A DNA stretch of 64,000 bases from Rotaria sordida (GCA_905250125.1 CAJNOL010000405.1:62001-126000); one strand, 5' to 3'. Positions 25,501 to 37,262 are shown, numbered from the stretch's first letter. Notes: a model not told the origin generated them from the sequence alone. Numbers and translations: made by a program.

Positions 25501-27838
25501 CGAATAGCATGCAATGCCTTGACAATAAAAAAAACAAGTCTATAACAAAACAGAATAAAATCTTTTTATTCTACTAACATCAACATTTAACGGTATTTGA
25601 GAACTATTTGGTGACCGTCCACTACGACGTTTTACACGTGAATGTAATAAATCTTCTTCATCAGCTGTTGAATCATCATCTCTATCACTTTATTAGAAAA
25701 AAGAAAAAGAAATTCAATAAAATAATATTATATAGGGTGTCCAGTAAATGACTAGAGTTAGAAAAAATTGCATATCTCTCTGCTACGGCTCGAGCAAACA
25801 GGCTGATTTTTCTACCAATAATAGAAGCATGTTCACACTTTAAATCCATACAGACAAGATTAGAAAGAGCCTTTGTTAAGTACCACCAACGACCTCAACA
25901 AAAAAATTTTACTTTTTCACAGATAAGAAAAAAAACAATAGACTTAACAAAGGATCTCTCTAGGCATGTCTTTATGAGTATAAAGCTTGGACATGCCTCT
26001 ATCATTGATAAAAGAATCAGCTCTTTTGCTCGAGCCATAGTGAAGATATTCAATTTTTTTGCGGCAAAGTGACTTTTGCGCTACTCCGTATAGTGTTCTT
26101 TTCCTATCTGTGAAAAAGTAAAATTTTTTTTGTTGAGGTCGTTGGTGGTACTTAACAAAGGCTCTTTCTAATCTTGTCTGTATGGATTTAAAGTGTGAAC
26201 ATGCTTCTATTATTGGTAGAAAAATCAGCCTGTTTGCTCGAGCCGTAGCAGAGAGATATGCAATTTTTTCTAACTCTAGTCATTTACTGGACACCCTATA
26301 TATTTTATATAAACTTTACCTTGTTTCTCCTGGATCACTAAAGTCATCCAAAACTTGATGACTTGATGTTTTTAATCCTCTAAATAAATAAACAACAATG
26401 AATTTTAAAGAAGAAAATACGAAATATGAATCGTCCTACTTCATTGGACTTTCACCTCCGGAATGGCATGATTTTGACCAAAGTGAATCATCACGATATT
26501 TCGATGGTGATACAAGTGGATCTTGATTATCATTAATCTATTAAACAAATAAACAAACAAACAATTAGAATTCTTTTCTTTTTAAATTTTACTTGTTCAT
26601 CATCATCATGTGTTTTAATTGGCATAAAAACTATATCACCATTTTCATTATCATCTTCATCATTTGGTACTGATATACAAAAAAAAGTTGAAGAATAAAA
26701 TAATATATAAAAAACAACCAAGAAACTAATGGCATACATGCTTCAAATTGAAGTGAATAATTGGTTGTATGTGAGAGACTTTCAGCTACCTCTTTATCAT
26801 CTTGATCAAATGGTGATTGTGAAATATCTAAATATTTATTTGATGTATTCAAATTCATTGTAAAGCCATTTTTTAATTAATAAATTTAATTATTAATTAA
26901 AATCAATAGAAAATTTTTATATGCATTCAAAAGATATGCCAAGAAATTTTTCTATATCTTCAAAGGCAAGATTTCATTACATATAGATATTTAGCAATCA
27001 TCAATCATAAATACTCCAGGTAAAAAGAAAAAGAACAAAAAACTTTGTTTTTTCTTTCTCTTGTGTTTAGTATGTGTGCAAAATGCATGCAGCAGTCTCG
27101 TTCGCATGCTGCAATTAATGTTATACTTTCAACAAAAAACACCGCGTTATTCTTCTTTTTTTTTCTTATTCACTATATTCTCTTACGAGTATGTATAATT
27201 TAAAATGATGCTTTAGTGTTTTTTGCTTGGAGTTAATAGATTAGTGATTGTCACTAAGATAGATACAGTAATACACCTACTGTTAATAAGTAACGATGAA
27301 GAATCATTTTCTGTGTTGCCTTTTGTTTGAAATAAGTCATTCATGCGATTACAAGGACTTGTAGTTACAGCTACAGTTGATTGTTGTTGTTGTTGTTGTT
27401 GTTGCTGTGAAGGTGAGATATGTGTGCAATGCTCTTGTTGTTGAGTATTTATTGCATCAAATGCTGTTGTATTACCAAGTAAGAGGCCATGTAGAGGATC
27501 AATTTTTGGTAATGTATTGTTTACACTTGATGATGGTGAAATTGTATGAGTAGTATTATTGATGTTAGCTGTCAGACTATCATGACCAGCAAGTAAAGAA
27601 CGTGTTGTATCACCATTTGGTAAACTTGTTATATTAGTTAATGAACTATTTGGAGTAATCAGATCATCTATATTATATCTAAAATAGATTAAGATCATAT
27701 TAAATAAAATAAATACATGCAAAAAAGATCTCACGGTGGAAGTGCCATAAGTTCACTGGCAATTGGCAGTATATGATTAGTGGTAGTAGTGGTATTATTT
27801 GAAGGTAATGGTAAGTCACCACTAAATAAATGTGACAT
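21865..27838 (-). CDS. EDC4: EDC4/Ge-1-like decapping scaffold, without a visible WD40 domain
   Basis: Fourteen exons were joined, all phases closing, to 823 codons: 27735-27838, 27281-27678, 26738-26827, 26593-26669, 26440-26537, 26320-26379, 25579-25687, 25328-25517, 24461-24610, 24278-24402, 24045-24210, 23801-23990, 22164-22643 and 21865-22099. EDC4 scaffolds DCP1-DCP2 decapping in P-bodies. Landmarks, N to C: LITPNSSLTNIT in the Ser-rich linker; acidic segments; an internal helix (IRELTHQLNQH); SYRDTFNQIVIPSFEKA with MFQQTNDVFKRGTKEYLQEM, the coiled-coil core; a polyglutamine run (22496-22532); and the C-terminal alpha domain (SASDLNLVLYLCE, CPLQIPVILSLIQQLAADL, SHPNVRDYLYN). Animal EDC4 normally has an N-terminal WD40 propeller. 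None is seen up to 32 kb, so the gene is 5'-truncated or the exons are lost or remote. A frame stays open 19 nt 5' of the ATG to an AG. Introns of 1157 and 632 nt hold transposons. Confidence 0.85.
22660..23778. mobile_element. Transposon family B, long copy, inside an EDC4 intron
   Basis: The intron 22644-23800 is 1157 nt in a gene whose introns are mostly 50-80 nt. Its left part (ttagcacaatccctgcagg onward, 22664-22870) matches 60970-61190, sharing for example gtagttcatatattaacaat versus gtagttaatatattgtaaca and cttccagaaatc. Its right part (ttctacctctatacttcaat to gtgtttcacaaa, 23716-23760) matches 61226-61270. The middle, about 22880-23700, is absent from the other copies. The ends share a short inverted motif (tgaaacacgat near 22700 and its complement near 23750). 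I see no intact ORF. The middle may be decayed transposase, but I could not recognise it. Confidence 0.65.
25733..26298. mobile_element. Near-perfect foldback transposon inside an EDC4 intron
   Basis: The terminal inverted repeats are about 195 bp and almost identical: gggtgtccagtaaatgac at 25735-25752 is mirrored by gtcatttactggacaccc at 26279-26296. TATA flanks both ends, consistent with a TA target site as in Tc1/mariner-type elements. The arms run about 25733-25930 and 26100-26298. Between them, 25937-26055 is a third, diverged copy of the right arm in the same orientation (shared blocks acttaacaaagg and ttttgctcgagcc). No ORF. Removing it from the 632-nt intron 25688-26319 leaves about 66 nt, the normal size. 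It is probably a recent insertion. Confidence 0.9.
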
Positions 27839-28097
27839 GTAGAATTCGAAGCAAAAATCTAAAACGGATTCCCAATCGAATGTTTAACTAATTGAATTTT
27901 TCCAAATCCTTGTAACATCACGTTTTTAATTATAATCACTGCCATTAATCAAAGGCAATTATTTTGTATTCAACTATCTATTTAGAATAACGAAGAAGTA
28001 TCGTATTCATTTTAGACATATTCGATTTTGAATGTCAGATGATGGAAAAAAGTTTAACAGCAACGTTTTTTTCATTTTTTTTTTGTATAAATAATGT
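27839..28097. other. 5' flank of the EDC4-like gene
   Basis: No WD40-coding exon or other gene is seen on the minus strand here. An acceptor-like gttttag stands about 20 nt before the ATG at 27838, which may mark an upstream intron or a trans-splice site. Confidence 0.4.
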
Positions 28098-28526
28098 CAT
28101 AGATGAACTATGAGTGGCAAAGTTTCTAAAAAAATTGAATACGGGAGTTTTCAAGTCCCAGAAGATTTTGTCGGAGCTATTTTTTAACAATACTATTTTA
28201 AAGAGCACAAAATTTTGAACAAAATGAGGTATCGCTGCATATTTTATGACTTTCCCTTAAAAAGTTAAAAGTATTAAAAAAATTGAAAAAAGGCGGTTTT
28301 TTTTTATAATTGATTTTTTGATAAATTCCGTTCTTTTTCGGTTTTTGTGATGGTTTTAACATTTTAAGAAAAGTTCGCAGAATACGCGACAACTCCTCAT
28401 TTTATTCAGAATTTTGTGATCTTTAAAATAGTATTTTTAAAAAATAGCTCCGACAAAGTCTTCTGGTACCTAAATACTACCGTGTCCATTTTTTCAGAAA
28501 CTTTGCCATCCATAGTTCATCTATGA
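28098..28526. mobile_element. Foldback MITE, about 430 bp
   Basis: The outer ends are catagatgaactatg (28098-28112) and catagttcatctatg (28512-28526), exact inverse complements of each other. Inverted similarity continues inward for about 140 nt per arm, including ggcaaagtttct versus agaaactttgcc and gctattttttaac with its counterpart near 28440. The loop is about 130 nt and AT-rich. No coding capacity. The minus-strand ORF at 28198-28392 is within the arms and loop. Confidence 0.8.
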
Positions 28527-30649
28527 AATCTTGATGTAGAATGCATTAGATACAAAACTCCATCAGCAATTAAAATCATTATCTGAATTTGTGATAATTG
28601 CTTAACATCATAGAAAAAAAATACGATGTTATTAAATTTTTTCGACCATCTTTTATTTCAGATATGTTTTCAAGAAAGTTTATTAAATATTCTATTATTT
28701 TGAATTTCAATAATAATAATAATGCTTTCTTTTCTTTTTTATACCTTTGACAAGATTTTCTGCTAAAGCATAATTCTATTGTTTTTCAAATGATAAGATA
28801 TTCGTTATAAATTCTGGATAAAAATTATTGTTAAAAGCAACGATAATAAGATTGAAATTATTAAAGGACTTGTTTTAGTAACAAGTAAAACTTGATGAAA
28901 AAAAATCTAGAAAATAAATAAAATTGTAATAAAATCTATTTTTCACACAACAAACAAGTAAAATTCTTTTTCTAGAAATATATTTTCTAAAGTTAAGCTT
29001 TATAAATATTATAACATTTAAAACTATGCGTTCATATTAATATCGAATAGTGAAAGATTTTTGATACCAAATTGAACAACAATTTATCATTTCATACAGT
29101 AGTCTTAAGAAGCCTCGCTACCAGGTAAAAAAATACATAAACTTTAATTCTTTTGCTTGATATTTTGACTAGAAACAAAGCTCGGTAAACTCTGATCGCA
29201 AGCAATAATCCAAGATCGATAGGTCTTAATGTAAAGAATTCACGATGAAAACAATGGTTTTTTTCTCTAGGATCCAAAAAAAAAAGAGTTTTTTGACACT
29301 TGTGATTTTCCACTATTTCAATGTGTTAACATCTACTTTATTATTAACAAAGAAAAATTCGCTTGTTTTTATTTTGTCACAAATAGGATACTTCAATCCG
29401 CTGTAATCTTGAGGCGTGGGTGAAATCTCCATTGTCTTGAATGGACTCAACATAGATCTCTTCTTCATTGGTGGTCGCGATCGTAAAATTTTCGGAAAAA
29501 ACTTGATTTGAGTAGGACACTCATTGGGAAAAAGTTCAAGGCTAGTGATTAAAATTAGTCGAAGAGATCGATTACTTTTTCGACGATTCTCATAACTCTC
29601 ATGTGAAGATTTTACCCAAAGATGACTTCATCACTCAGACAAATTAAAACCATTTGGCATAGAGTTTTTATTGGCGATAGAGACTGCATTGGGTTATTGA
29701 ATGAGAAGTCTAACGTCATGAGATTTATTCTTCTGTGTTGACATATCCTCGTCTGCAGAAAAAAATCTATGTTGACCTTCTAGCTTCTCCACATTAAGAC
29801 CAATCAATCCTGATTAGTTCTTGCAATCAGAGTTCAACATGCTCTATCCGTGATCGAACTATGAGACAAAAGGATTAAAGTATAGATAATATTTACCTGG
29901 TGGTAAGAGTTTTCGCTACTACTATAAATAATCATGAAAATGTTCTTTTTTTGCTATGCATGAAAAGTAATATAATCTATTGATGTCATTAAAACTAGTG
30001 TCTCATATTGGATGCATATATTTGCACAGTTATCAATATTAATTTTAAAAAAAACACATGTTTCATTTTCATTTATTCGGTCTTCGAAAATATTTTACAA
30101 ATAAATTTAAATTCGGATATGATTTATGACATTACGATCTTGATTAATAGATACAAAAAGAAAGACAAAACGGATATCCTCAGGAATGTAAATATGTATA
30201 ATGATAAATATTATTCAAAACTGGTGAATTATCCATTAACGGGAAATTCAGTTGTTTACACACAATATTATTACCATTTTAGTAGAAAAAGACAAAATTA
30301 TTTTTCTTCTGTTTTGAAATATTCGAAAAGAAAAATATTTATTGAACAAGTTTTATTTGTTATATGAAAGCAAGGTCTATTTTAATAGACAGAACTCATA
30401 GCATTGTGAATACCCCTTCTGCTTCTAAAAATTTTGTGTTTTTTCTTTTCGAGCAATGAAATAGAAAAGAAATTTTTGTCTAGAGATCTGCAGTGGGTAC
30501 TAAAATTATTCAACAAGGCTTATTTTTCTGCTGCTATAAACGTTAGAAAGAATTTAAATAATAATAATTCCCATAGGGAAAATGATTTTCAACAAGAATA
30601 TAAGGAAATGAAAATTACTATTTCAGGAAAAAAAAAACCCTCGAATGCG
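28527..30649. other. Gene-free stretch
   Basis: No supported gene on either strand. Short ORFs (29092-29313 minus, 30008-30367 plus, 30434-30652 plus) have no domain and no splice context. The stretch 29380-29900 is less AT-rich than its surroundings and might be an old repeat, but I found no second copy in the window. Confidence 0.45.
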
Positions 30650-30838
30650 TAAATATGATTCATTCTACTTTGGTCGAAAGGCAAAAATGTCAAAAGATAT
30701 AAAAGGTTGTAAATGATAGTGTATGGAAGGAGAAATACCTTTACCCTTAACCTCACTCTTACATCCATATTCTGATCCCTCGTTTCTTTTTTGACATTTT
30801 TATCTTTCGATCAAGGTAGAATTTACCGTAAATATAAT
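30650..30838. mobile_element. Short MITE, about 190 bp
   Basis: The inverted repeats are about 45 bp. The left arm (30662-30696, starting attctactttggtcgaaag) is mirrored by the right arm (about 30787-30823, ending ctttcgatcaaggtagaat), with weaker pairing outside. The interior (about 90 nt) is not similar to its own complement. No ORF. It lies immediately before a second, different MITE. Confidence 0.75.
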
Positions 30839-30842
30839 TTTG

Positions 30843-31112
30843 TTTAGACTACATAGAATGATAGAACAAATAATTCTCTACAAAATGATATGGCTTCAAA
30901 TTCTTCACTACATTTTTTAGCTGAAATACAGCAATTTGATTGGAAGTCAAAAAGTGATTTTTTTTTATAGAAAAAAAAGTAGTAAAAAAAATTGACTCCG
31001 AGGGCTTTCATAAGGCTACTGTATCTCAGCCAAAAAACGTCGAAGATAACTTGAAGACGTCTTATTTTGTTCGCAATCATTTACTCTATCATTCTATGTA
31101 GTCTAAACCAAA
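30843..31112. mobile_element. Short MITE, about 270 bp
   Basis: The inverted repeats are about 55 bp. Outer ends: gtttagactacatagaatga at 30843-30862, mirrored by tcattctatgtagtctaaac at about 31090-31109, a perfect match. Inner parts pair imperfectly to about 30900. The minus-strand ORF 30844-31080 lies entirely inside and is not a gene. Confidence 0.8.
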
Positions 31113-32752
31113 TTATCTTTACTTGTTTTAGGGACTGAAACATTAGGATTTTGATTTTCTAAAGTTCCTATCGTTGGGAATCTGATGATAGTTTTTATTT
31201 CCTTGTATGCCTTTTGGAAAGAATTTTCTCTACTCCAGTCACTGTTTGGATTCTTTCTAGTGCTCACGGCAGAAGAAAAAAAATGAAAATAAGCCTAGTT
31301 GAATAATTTTGGTACTCATTGTATATGAAAGAAGATGTTACAACAACTTTCTCTCGTTTTTCTAGAGGCTTAGGTACGCTCGTGAAATAAATAATAATCT
31401 ACAATAACAGAAAAATTCTCTATTAATTAAGGCAACGTAGTAGAAATGAATCAGCTCGTTAAATTTTCTATCATAGAATTCAAAATAATAGATTGTTGAC
31501 AAAATTCTATGTAGTCTTATTTTGTATCTAACATATTCAATATAGACTCGATAAACAAGACTAACAGTTGCATTAAAAAATCTATTATGGATATGAGATT
31601 AGATTGATATTTTTCAGTTTTCTACATCTACATAATTTTTGTTTTGATTCCATTGTCACATATCACAAGAAAAATCGATATACAGTTTATTTCTCACAAG
31701 AAAAATCGATATACAGTTTATTTCTCACATGAAAAATGTCTTATAATAGAGAACGGCAGCAGAGGGAGTTCAACTCTCCTAACTCGAAATCCTGCCTTCA
31801 CCACCGTTGTTATTGTAACTTTAACAATAAATTTAAACATTTAGTCTTGTATAAATTATACAAAATGAATAATGTAAAGGTAAAAATGAAAGTGCTCAGT
31901 ATTCTTGTCATAAGGTAAGAAATACAATATACCTAGTGAACGAAGTACTGAGACAAGTATTGGTATATTGTTTTGATGGAATGAAAAACGTTGTAAAAAA
32001 GATTGGTTTTGTTTTCGAGAGTTCCGATGGAATGAATTAATCTTCTTTGTCATTGTTTGTTTAACAATGATCTTTATTATTCCATGATAGAGATTGTCGT
32101 AGGTTTTTTTTGTTGAGTAGAATAAAACCATAGACAGAATAATATATGTAGCCATGGCAAGAAACCATTCGTAATTACACAAAGTTATAAACAGCGACAG
32201 AATAGAAAAGAAAGAGGAAAAAAGTGTCGGAAACAGACAACAACGACTTTGTTTTTCCTAGACATACAAAACATAAACTTTATTCTTCTGAATAGAACGT
32301 AAAAAAAATCTTATCATCTATCTCTGATAGAAAATATAACGATTATCGATTAATCTACATACTTGACTGATACCATCCATCTTCACTCTATTAGTAAGAC
32401 TGTTTAATTGTATTATTATTCCAAAAGTTTTAAAACACAGTGACTTACATATTTATTTGGCTTTTTTTTTATAATGAAAATAATTGATTATTAAATATCA
32501 TCTAAAACGATTACATATGTATAATTATAATCATTAACCTTTTTTCTCTTGAATTTTCTAGTTAATATATTCTAATATGCTTCAAACCGTAATGTCAATC
32601 AGATACAGGTGACTAATGAACACATAAAGAAAAAGAATAAATGAAACAACATTTTCATTCTTTTTTTCTTTTTATCGATTATCGTTTCTATGCAAAATAA
32701 AACATTCAGACGTACAAGAATAGAATTCTATCATTATTTTAACGATTAAAGT
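31113..32752. other. Gene-free stretch with a short tandem repeat
   Basis: A 35-bp unit beginning cacaagaaaaatcgatatac is repeated almost exactly twice, with a partial third unit, at about 31662-31735. No gene is supported. A minus-strand ORF at 31856-32182 has a protein-like look but no recognisable domain or start context. The last few hundred bases should hold the promoter of the TMEM179-like gene. Confidence 0.5.
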
Positions 32753-33733
32753 ATGGATACAACTGTTATAAACGAAGAAGAACAACAACAATTAGTTCCT
32801 ATACCTCCGTTATCACAAGAAAAAAATGTCACCGAAGATACTATTATTATTATATGTGAAACAAATAATAATAACAATAATATGGAAAAGCAAGCGTCAC
32901 CAAACATTAAACAACAAAAATTTGTTTTACGTCTATATTCAAATTTTAAAAAAGACTTAACATCATTACATCTTCCACATTTGTCTGATAGTACTTTACG
33001 TATTATATTTCTTATATTTATAGCATTAATTGGTTTAACTAGCTTTATAATCGCACTAATTGTGGGCTCAAGTATAGTACAATTTAAACAGCAATGTCCA
33101 CTTTATGCTTCATTTGAATTTCAAATATTTATAACAAGAGAAAGTAATTGGACAACGAAAATAATACCATTATCAGAAAGATTTAGTTCGCAATCAACAT
33201 GTGATTTTTGTACATTTTATAATGTTTTTACATTTATTTATTGCATTATGACAGGATTCTTTTTTATATTATTTAATGGTGATCAACGAATAGTGGCAAC
33301 AAATGATCAATGTTTGATCATTCCATGGTAACAGGAAAACTCTTTTCCATAATCTTATTATTATTTTTTTCTTCTATTTCCTAGGTTTCCTATTTCTATT
33401 ATACTCGGTCTTTTCTCCTTAATAAATGCATCTATATTAACGAATGGTTTTTTAAAATTTTGTTCAACCATCACATCAAATGATAGTCGTATTACTTCAT
33501 GTACTCAACTAAATCAATTAGTTTTTGAACAATATCCTAATGTTTCATCATTGTTTTCCTATATGCTCTTAGCTATAATAGCTTCATGGCTTCAATTAGC
33601 ATTCTTTATCGGTATTATTACTATTCTTACGATTCGCCTTGGTTCATCATTCGATTGGAGTAATGATAATAACAGTAATGAAAAAAACAAAAAGTCGAAT
33701 AATATTATGATGCAATCTATAGAACAAACATAA
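32753..33733 (+). CDS. Four-pass membrane protein, TMEM179-like
   Basis: Exons 32753-33327 and 33385-33733 join in phase to 307 residues. The cytoplasmic N-terminus of about 80 residues is Gln/Asn-rich (EEEQQQ, NNNNNN). Four hydrophobic helices follow: about 83-105 (IIFLIFIALIGLTSFIIALIV), 150-165 (YNVFTFIYCIMTGFFFILF), 190-210 (WFPISIILGLFSLINASIL) and 260-282 (MLLAIIASWLQLAFFIGIIT). The loop between TM1 and TM2 has paired Cys (QCPLY, STCDFC). A loop with FCSTITSNDS and SCTQL precedes TM4, whose SWLQLAF resembles the ASWLAWL segment of TMEM179. The topology and Cys placement suggest the TMEM179 family, whose function is poorly known. Other four-pass families remain possible. The ATG is the first in frame. 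Confidence 0.65.
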
Positions 33734-34066
33734 AAATAAAAATAAAACAGTAGAGTTGTGTTTTATAGATGAAAAAAAAAACATTTATTTCGATTATGTT
33801 ATGCATATAAAAAAAAGATGTAGAAGACAAAGAAAAAGAAAAAACAACTGTTGTTAGACAAACGATCATTAAACAAAGAAATACACAAGTACACAACAAT
33901 ACCAGCCGGCAAGTTTGAAAGATAAGTAAAAAAGAAAAAAAAGAAAGCAAGATTAATTCTGAATTATATGATTTTTTTTTTGTTTTGTTAAATTTGAGCT
34001 GAATGGCAAGAAAATTATTTTATAAACTTATTTTTCTTACTCCATTCACCGGTATTATAATGAAAT
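33734..34066. other. Convergent intergenic region
   Basis: Tail-to-tail space between the TMEM179-like gene and the Rag GTPase gene. AATAAA-like signals occur just after 33733 (aaaataaaaataaaacag) on the plus strand. No gene is seen. Confidence 0.5.
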
Positions 34067-36422
34067 TTAATTTCGAGAAACGTCTTTTTCAAGTTTTTCG
34101 AATACTTTTCGAGCATTGCGGATATTCATTAATGTCACTTCCGATGCTAAATAAAAACAAATGAAAGATTATTTTAGATGTTGATTCATATTCAATTAAC
34201 ATTCCTAGATAAAATTTTTCTTATCGTCTTTTCATACTATCTTATACTCATCTAATGTAAAGTAAATGTTAATTGAAAGAATGCCCTAAGAACTCTATAT
34301 CAATAGGTCTTTCAATATTGTTTATCAATATAATAAATGAGTTGAATCGACAAAACATATGATAATCTAGTTATCTTTTAATGGGTTTTGCTATTTATGT
34401 ACTATTTATTAACACATCTAAATTTGTATTATCAGTCCGATGCAATCTCAATCTGACTCTTGATTGATAATGAATAGTGTTCACCAAAAATAAGTAACAA
34501 ATTTCTTCAAGTTAGGAAATATTCTCTCAATCAACTCATTTGTTATATTCAGAGTTGGATGAGTACGAGTTCGTATTTGAAAAAAACCTCTATTTGTCCT
34601 GCTCTGGTTATATTAATTCATAATACTAAATCATGTCATCAAATCGATGCAATATAGACTAAAAGGAGAAGGAAGAAATTGTTATTTGAAAATATTCTAC
34701 TTTTTTTTATCTACGCTTAGTAAACAAAATGATTGCTCTTTACCTATGAGATTGCCGATTTTATCTTTCTGTAAAAAATTAACTCCTACACTTTAAAGTG
34801 GATGTTAGCACATATTCTTCGATGAAGAGTATTATCTTGTCCATAGCTCAAATCCATTATCCATCGTATACGTATAGTGAGATTAACATATGGAATCTAC
34901 AAAAGAATTTTCTTAACTTAAACTAACTATCGATAGATAAATTATCTTGAATTGAATATTGTCAAATTAGTGCAAGAGAACAATGTTTATATTAAAGAAA
35001 AAGATTTATCCTTTGAAGCTATATTTTGATAATTGAGAATGAATATTTCCTATCGGAAATCTTCTTTTCCGATGAAAAGAAAGCTTTTAGCTCATAATTA
35101 AAATTCCTTTTAATATAATATCAGTGTTAGTGATTTCTAGAAAACTCTAAAAGTCAATTTTAATAATAATGAACATTTCTCTATGTAATTTAATACTACA
35201 CTTACAGATAGATGGATCACTAATGACAACCATAACATAAGTGTTTGGTGTTAATAATTCAATAAAACAAGCAAATGTTGAATTTCGTACTTCCATTGAT
35301 TGAAATGCTGCAGTTAATTTACTAACAAAAAAAAAGGACTTATGAAATTTTAACATAAAATATTGTTTACCTGCATGATAATTTAAATTGTTTAATAATA
35401 TCACTTATCTTTTCAAATCGTCGTGCATCTCTATGAGGCTTACGTGTACAATGTGAAATAACCTACATAATTATCAAACAATTTTGTTTATTCAAATAAA
35501 ATAACAACAAATTTTACTAAAAATGTTGCTTTTTCAAAAAGAAGAATTTCATCAGCATCAATTATGTCTGCAAAATTAGTTAATGTTTTTTCTAATCCTT
35601 TTACATTTGGTACTAATTGATAAACAATTTGTGACCAAGCCTAAATAAAATGATGTCTTATTTGATAATGCTTTTTGATTTTCTAAAATTATTTTACTTT
35701 ATAAAGTGTTTCATCCCAAATCGATGTACGAAAACATGAACATTGTAATGGTTTAGACACATTAGTTAAAATACTTTGTCGTTCATTAAAAAGCTAATCA
35801 AAAGACAAAAACAAAAGGTCTTAAATAAACAATAGAAAATGTTAACATACACTTTCTCGCATATCTTCAGGTACTAAATCCATTTTATGTATAAGGCAAA
35901 AGATTTTTGCTTGACTTGAATGTTGTAAAATTGATTCAAGACATGATTGATAATAATGTAAATCCTAAATAAACATTAAAAAATAAAATCAATGATTTTT
36001 TTTTCTATATATCAAACTTTGTCCAATTCTTGACTTTGAACATCAAATACATAAATAAGTACTTCAACATTTTTAAATATATTATCTTTTTGTGCAGCAA
36101 AATAACATTCCATAAATGCTTCTTGACCACCACAATCCCATAAATTTAATATAAGATTACCCAGAAAACGAACATAGGATTGTTCAACATCCACTAGAGA
36201 AAATAATGAAAATTTTTTTAATAGATCAAAATTAAGTGAAGTTTTATATTTTTGTACTTGTAGCGCCAAGACGTCGAGTATCTTTTGCACTGTAATTAGC
36301 AAAAATAATCGAACGCATCGATGTTTTTCCTCCTCCACTTTTACCCATTAATAGTACCTAATCACAAAATGATAAAGAACTTAGAAATACTTGTTGAAGA
36401 ATTTTACCTTTTTTCGCATCAT
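34067..36422 (-). CDS. RRAGA: RagA/RagB GTPase
   Basis: Nine exons close in phase to 303 residues: 36408-36422, 36258-36357, 36018-36193, 35851-35964, 35698-35793, 35518-35640, 35371-35462, 35206-35321 and 34067-34146. RagA/B forms a heterodimer with RagC/D on the lysosome and recruits TORC1 when amino acids are plentiful. P-loop GKSGGGKT is at residues 10-17. ATMDVE (37-42) contains the switch I region, with Met where the family usually has Ile. WDCGGQE (57-63) is the G3 motif with the Rag-type GGQ, and HKMD (123-126) is G4. The C-terminal roadblock part includes [31 protein letters not shown] and [12 protein letters not shown]. Length is close to human RRAGA. The first coding exon is only 15 nt (MMRKK), with two tandem ATGs at 36422 and 36419. 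The last intron (34147-35205, 1059 nt) is far longer than the others (50-160 nt). A complete, confident ortholog; A versus B cannot be separated. Confidence 0.95.
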
Positions 36423-37262
36423 CTTTTCTTAGTATTTTATGTAAATCTTAAAAAATAAATAGCCAGAAATCACACGTATATTCGCGGTTTTCGAGAAAAA
36501 CGAAAAGACAAAATTTAAAATACTATATTGATGAACTCCAATAGTAACAAAGTTTGTCTGTTTATTTATTTATTTTTTTCTGCTATTGTGTTTTATATTG
36601 GCTACAAAAAAGATAATTGCAGATTGTCATTATAGATGGCGTCGTAGGTCGATTTCGGACGCTAAGCATAAAAAAGAAAGAGGTAATCATTTAAGAATTA
36701 ACATACTCTACGGTCTTTGTAACCACCTCTATTAATTATAATCAAAGATGTCAGTGAATCAAAAAGATTAATACAACCACTTAGTTTAACTATTTACTTA
36801 ATATTCGGCTTTTTCTGTTTGTTGTAATGTAACAGCAGCGTCCATTCATTCGGTATAAGAGGAGCACAAATGATAGATTTTTATTTCTATTGACTACAGG
36901 ATGCCTCACGAGTTTCCGAGAAAAGTTTATCCAAATATCTCTTATATAATTGAAGAGATTTAATCGATTTTTTTAAATAGAATGATAATATATTCTATTA
37001 AGTCTTATTTCATATATTCTCGGATAAATGTCTTTGCTTACAGATATTGGAATAGAAATAGTTTAGTTATTGGTCAAATTTGAATCATCTATTGTTGTGA
37101 GACGAAATATTCAAGTCGAATTGGACATAAAGGGTGTGGGTGTAAGAAAGAACTACACCCACACCCATACCCCACACTCTCTATCAAGGATTTTTCGTAT
37201 CTCACGGACAACTACCTTATACACAGAGGCTCAACTCGAAAGCGAACTATTTTTTCCAAGGG
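36423..37262. other. 5' flank of the Rag gene, start of the transposon island
   Basis: No gene. A perfect hairpin lies at 37132-37166: gggtgtgggtgta, a 9-nt loop, then tacacccacaccc. The plus-strand ORF 37070-37393 runs across it and into the minisatellite and has no homology. The promoter of the Rag gene should lie within the first few hundred bases. Confidence 0.5.

Noticed and set aside
26858..26858. ATG at 26858 as the start of a separate gene (second half of the EDC4-like gene)
   Set aside because: An acceptor at 26828-26829 gives an exact phase match with the donor at 27280, linking both halves into one 14-exon frame.
31764..31780. tRNA-like T-arm (gggag, loop ttcaact, ctcct)
   Set aside because: The 5-bp stem and 7-nt loop fit a T-arm, but no matching acceptor strand, D-arm or anticodon arm lies upstream. 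At best it is a tRNA-derived fragment.
31856..32182. 108-codon minus-strand ORF with a hydrophobic start
   Set aside because: No recognisable domain, no supporting exons and AT-driven composition; not WD40 and not joinable to the EDC4-like gene.
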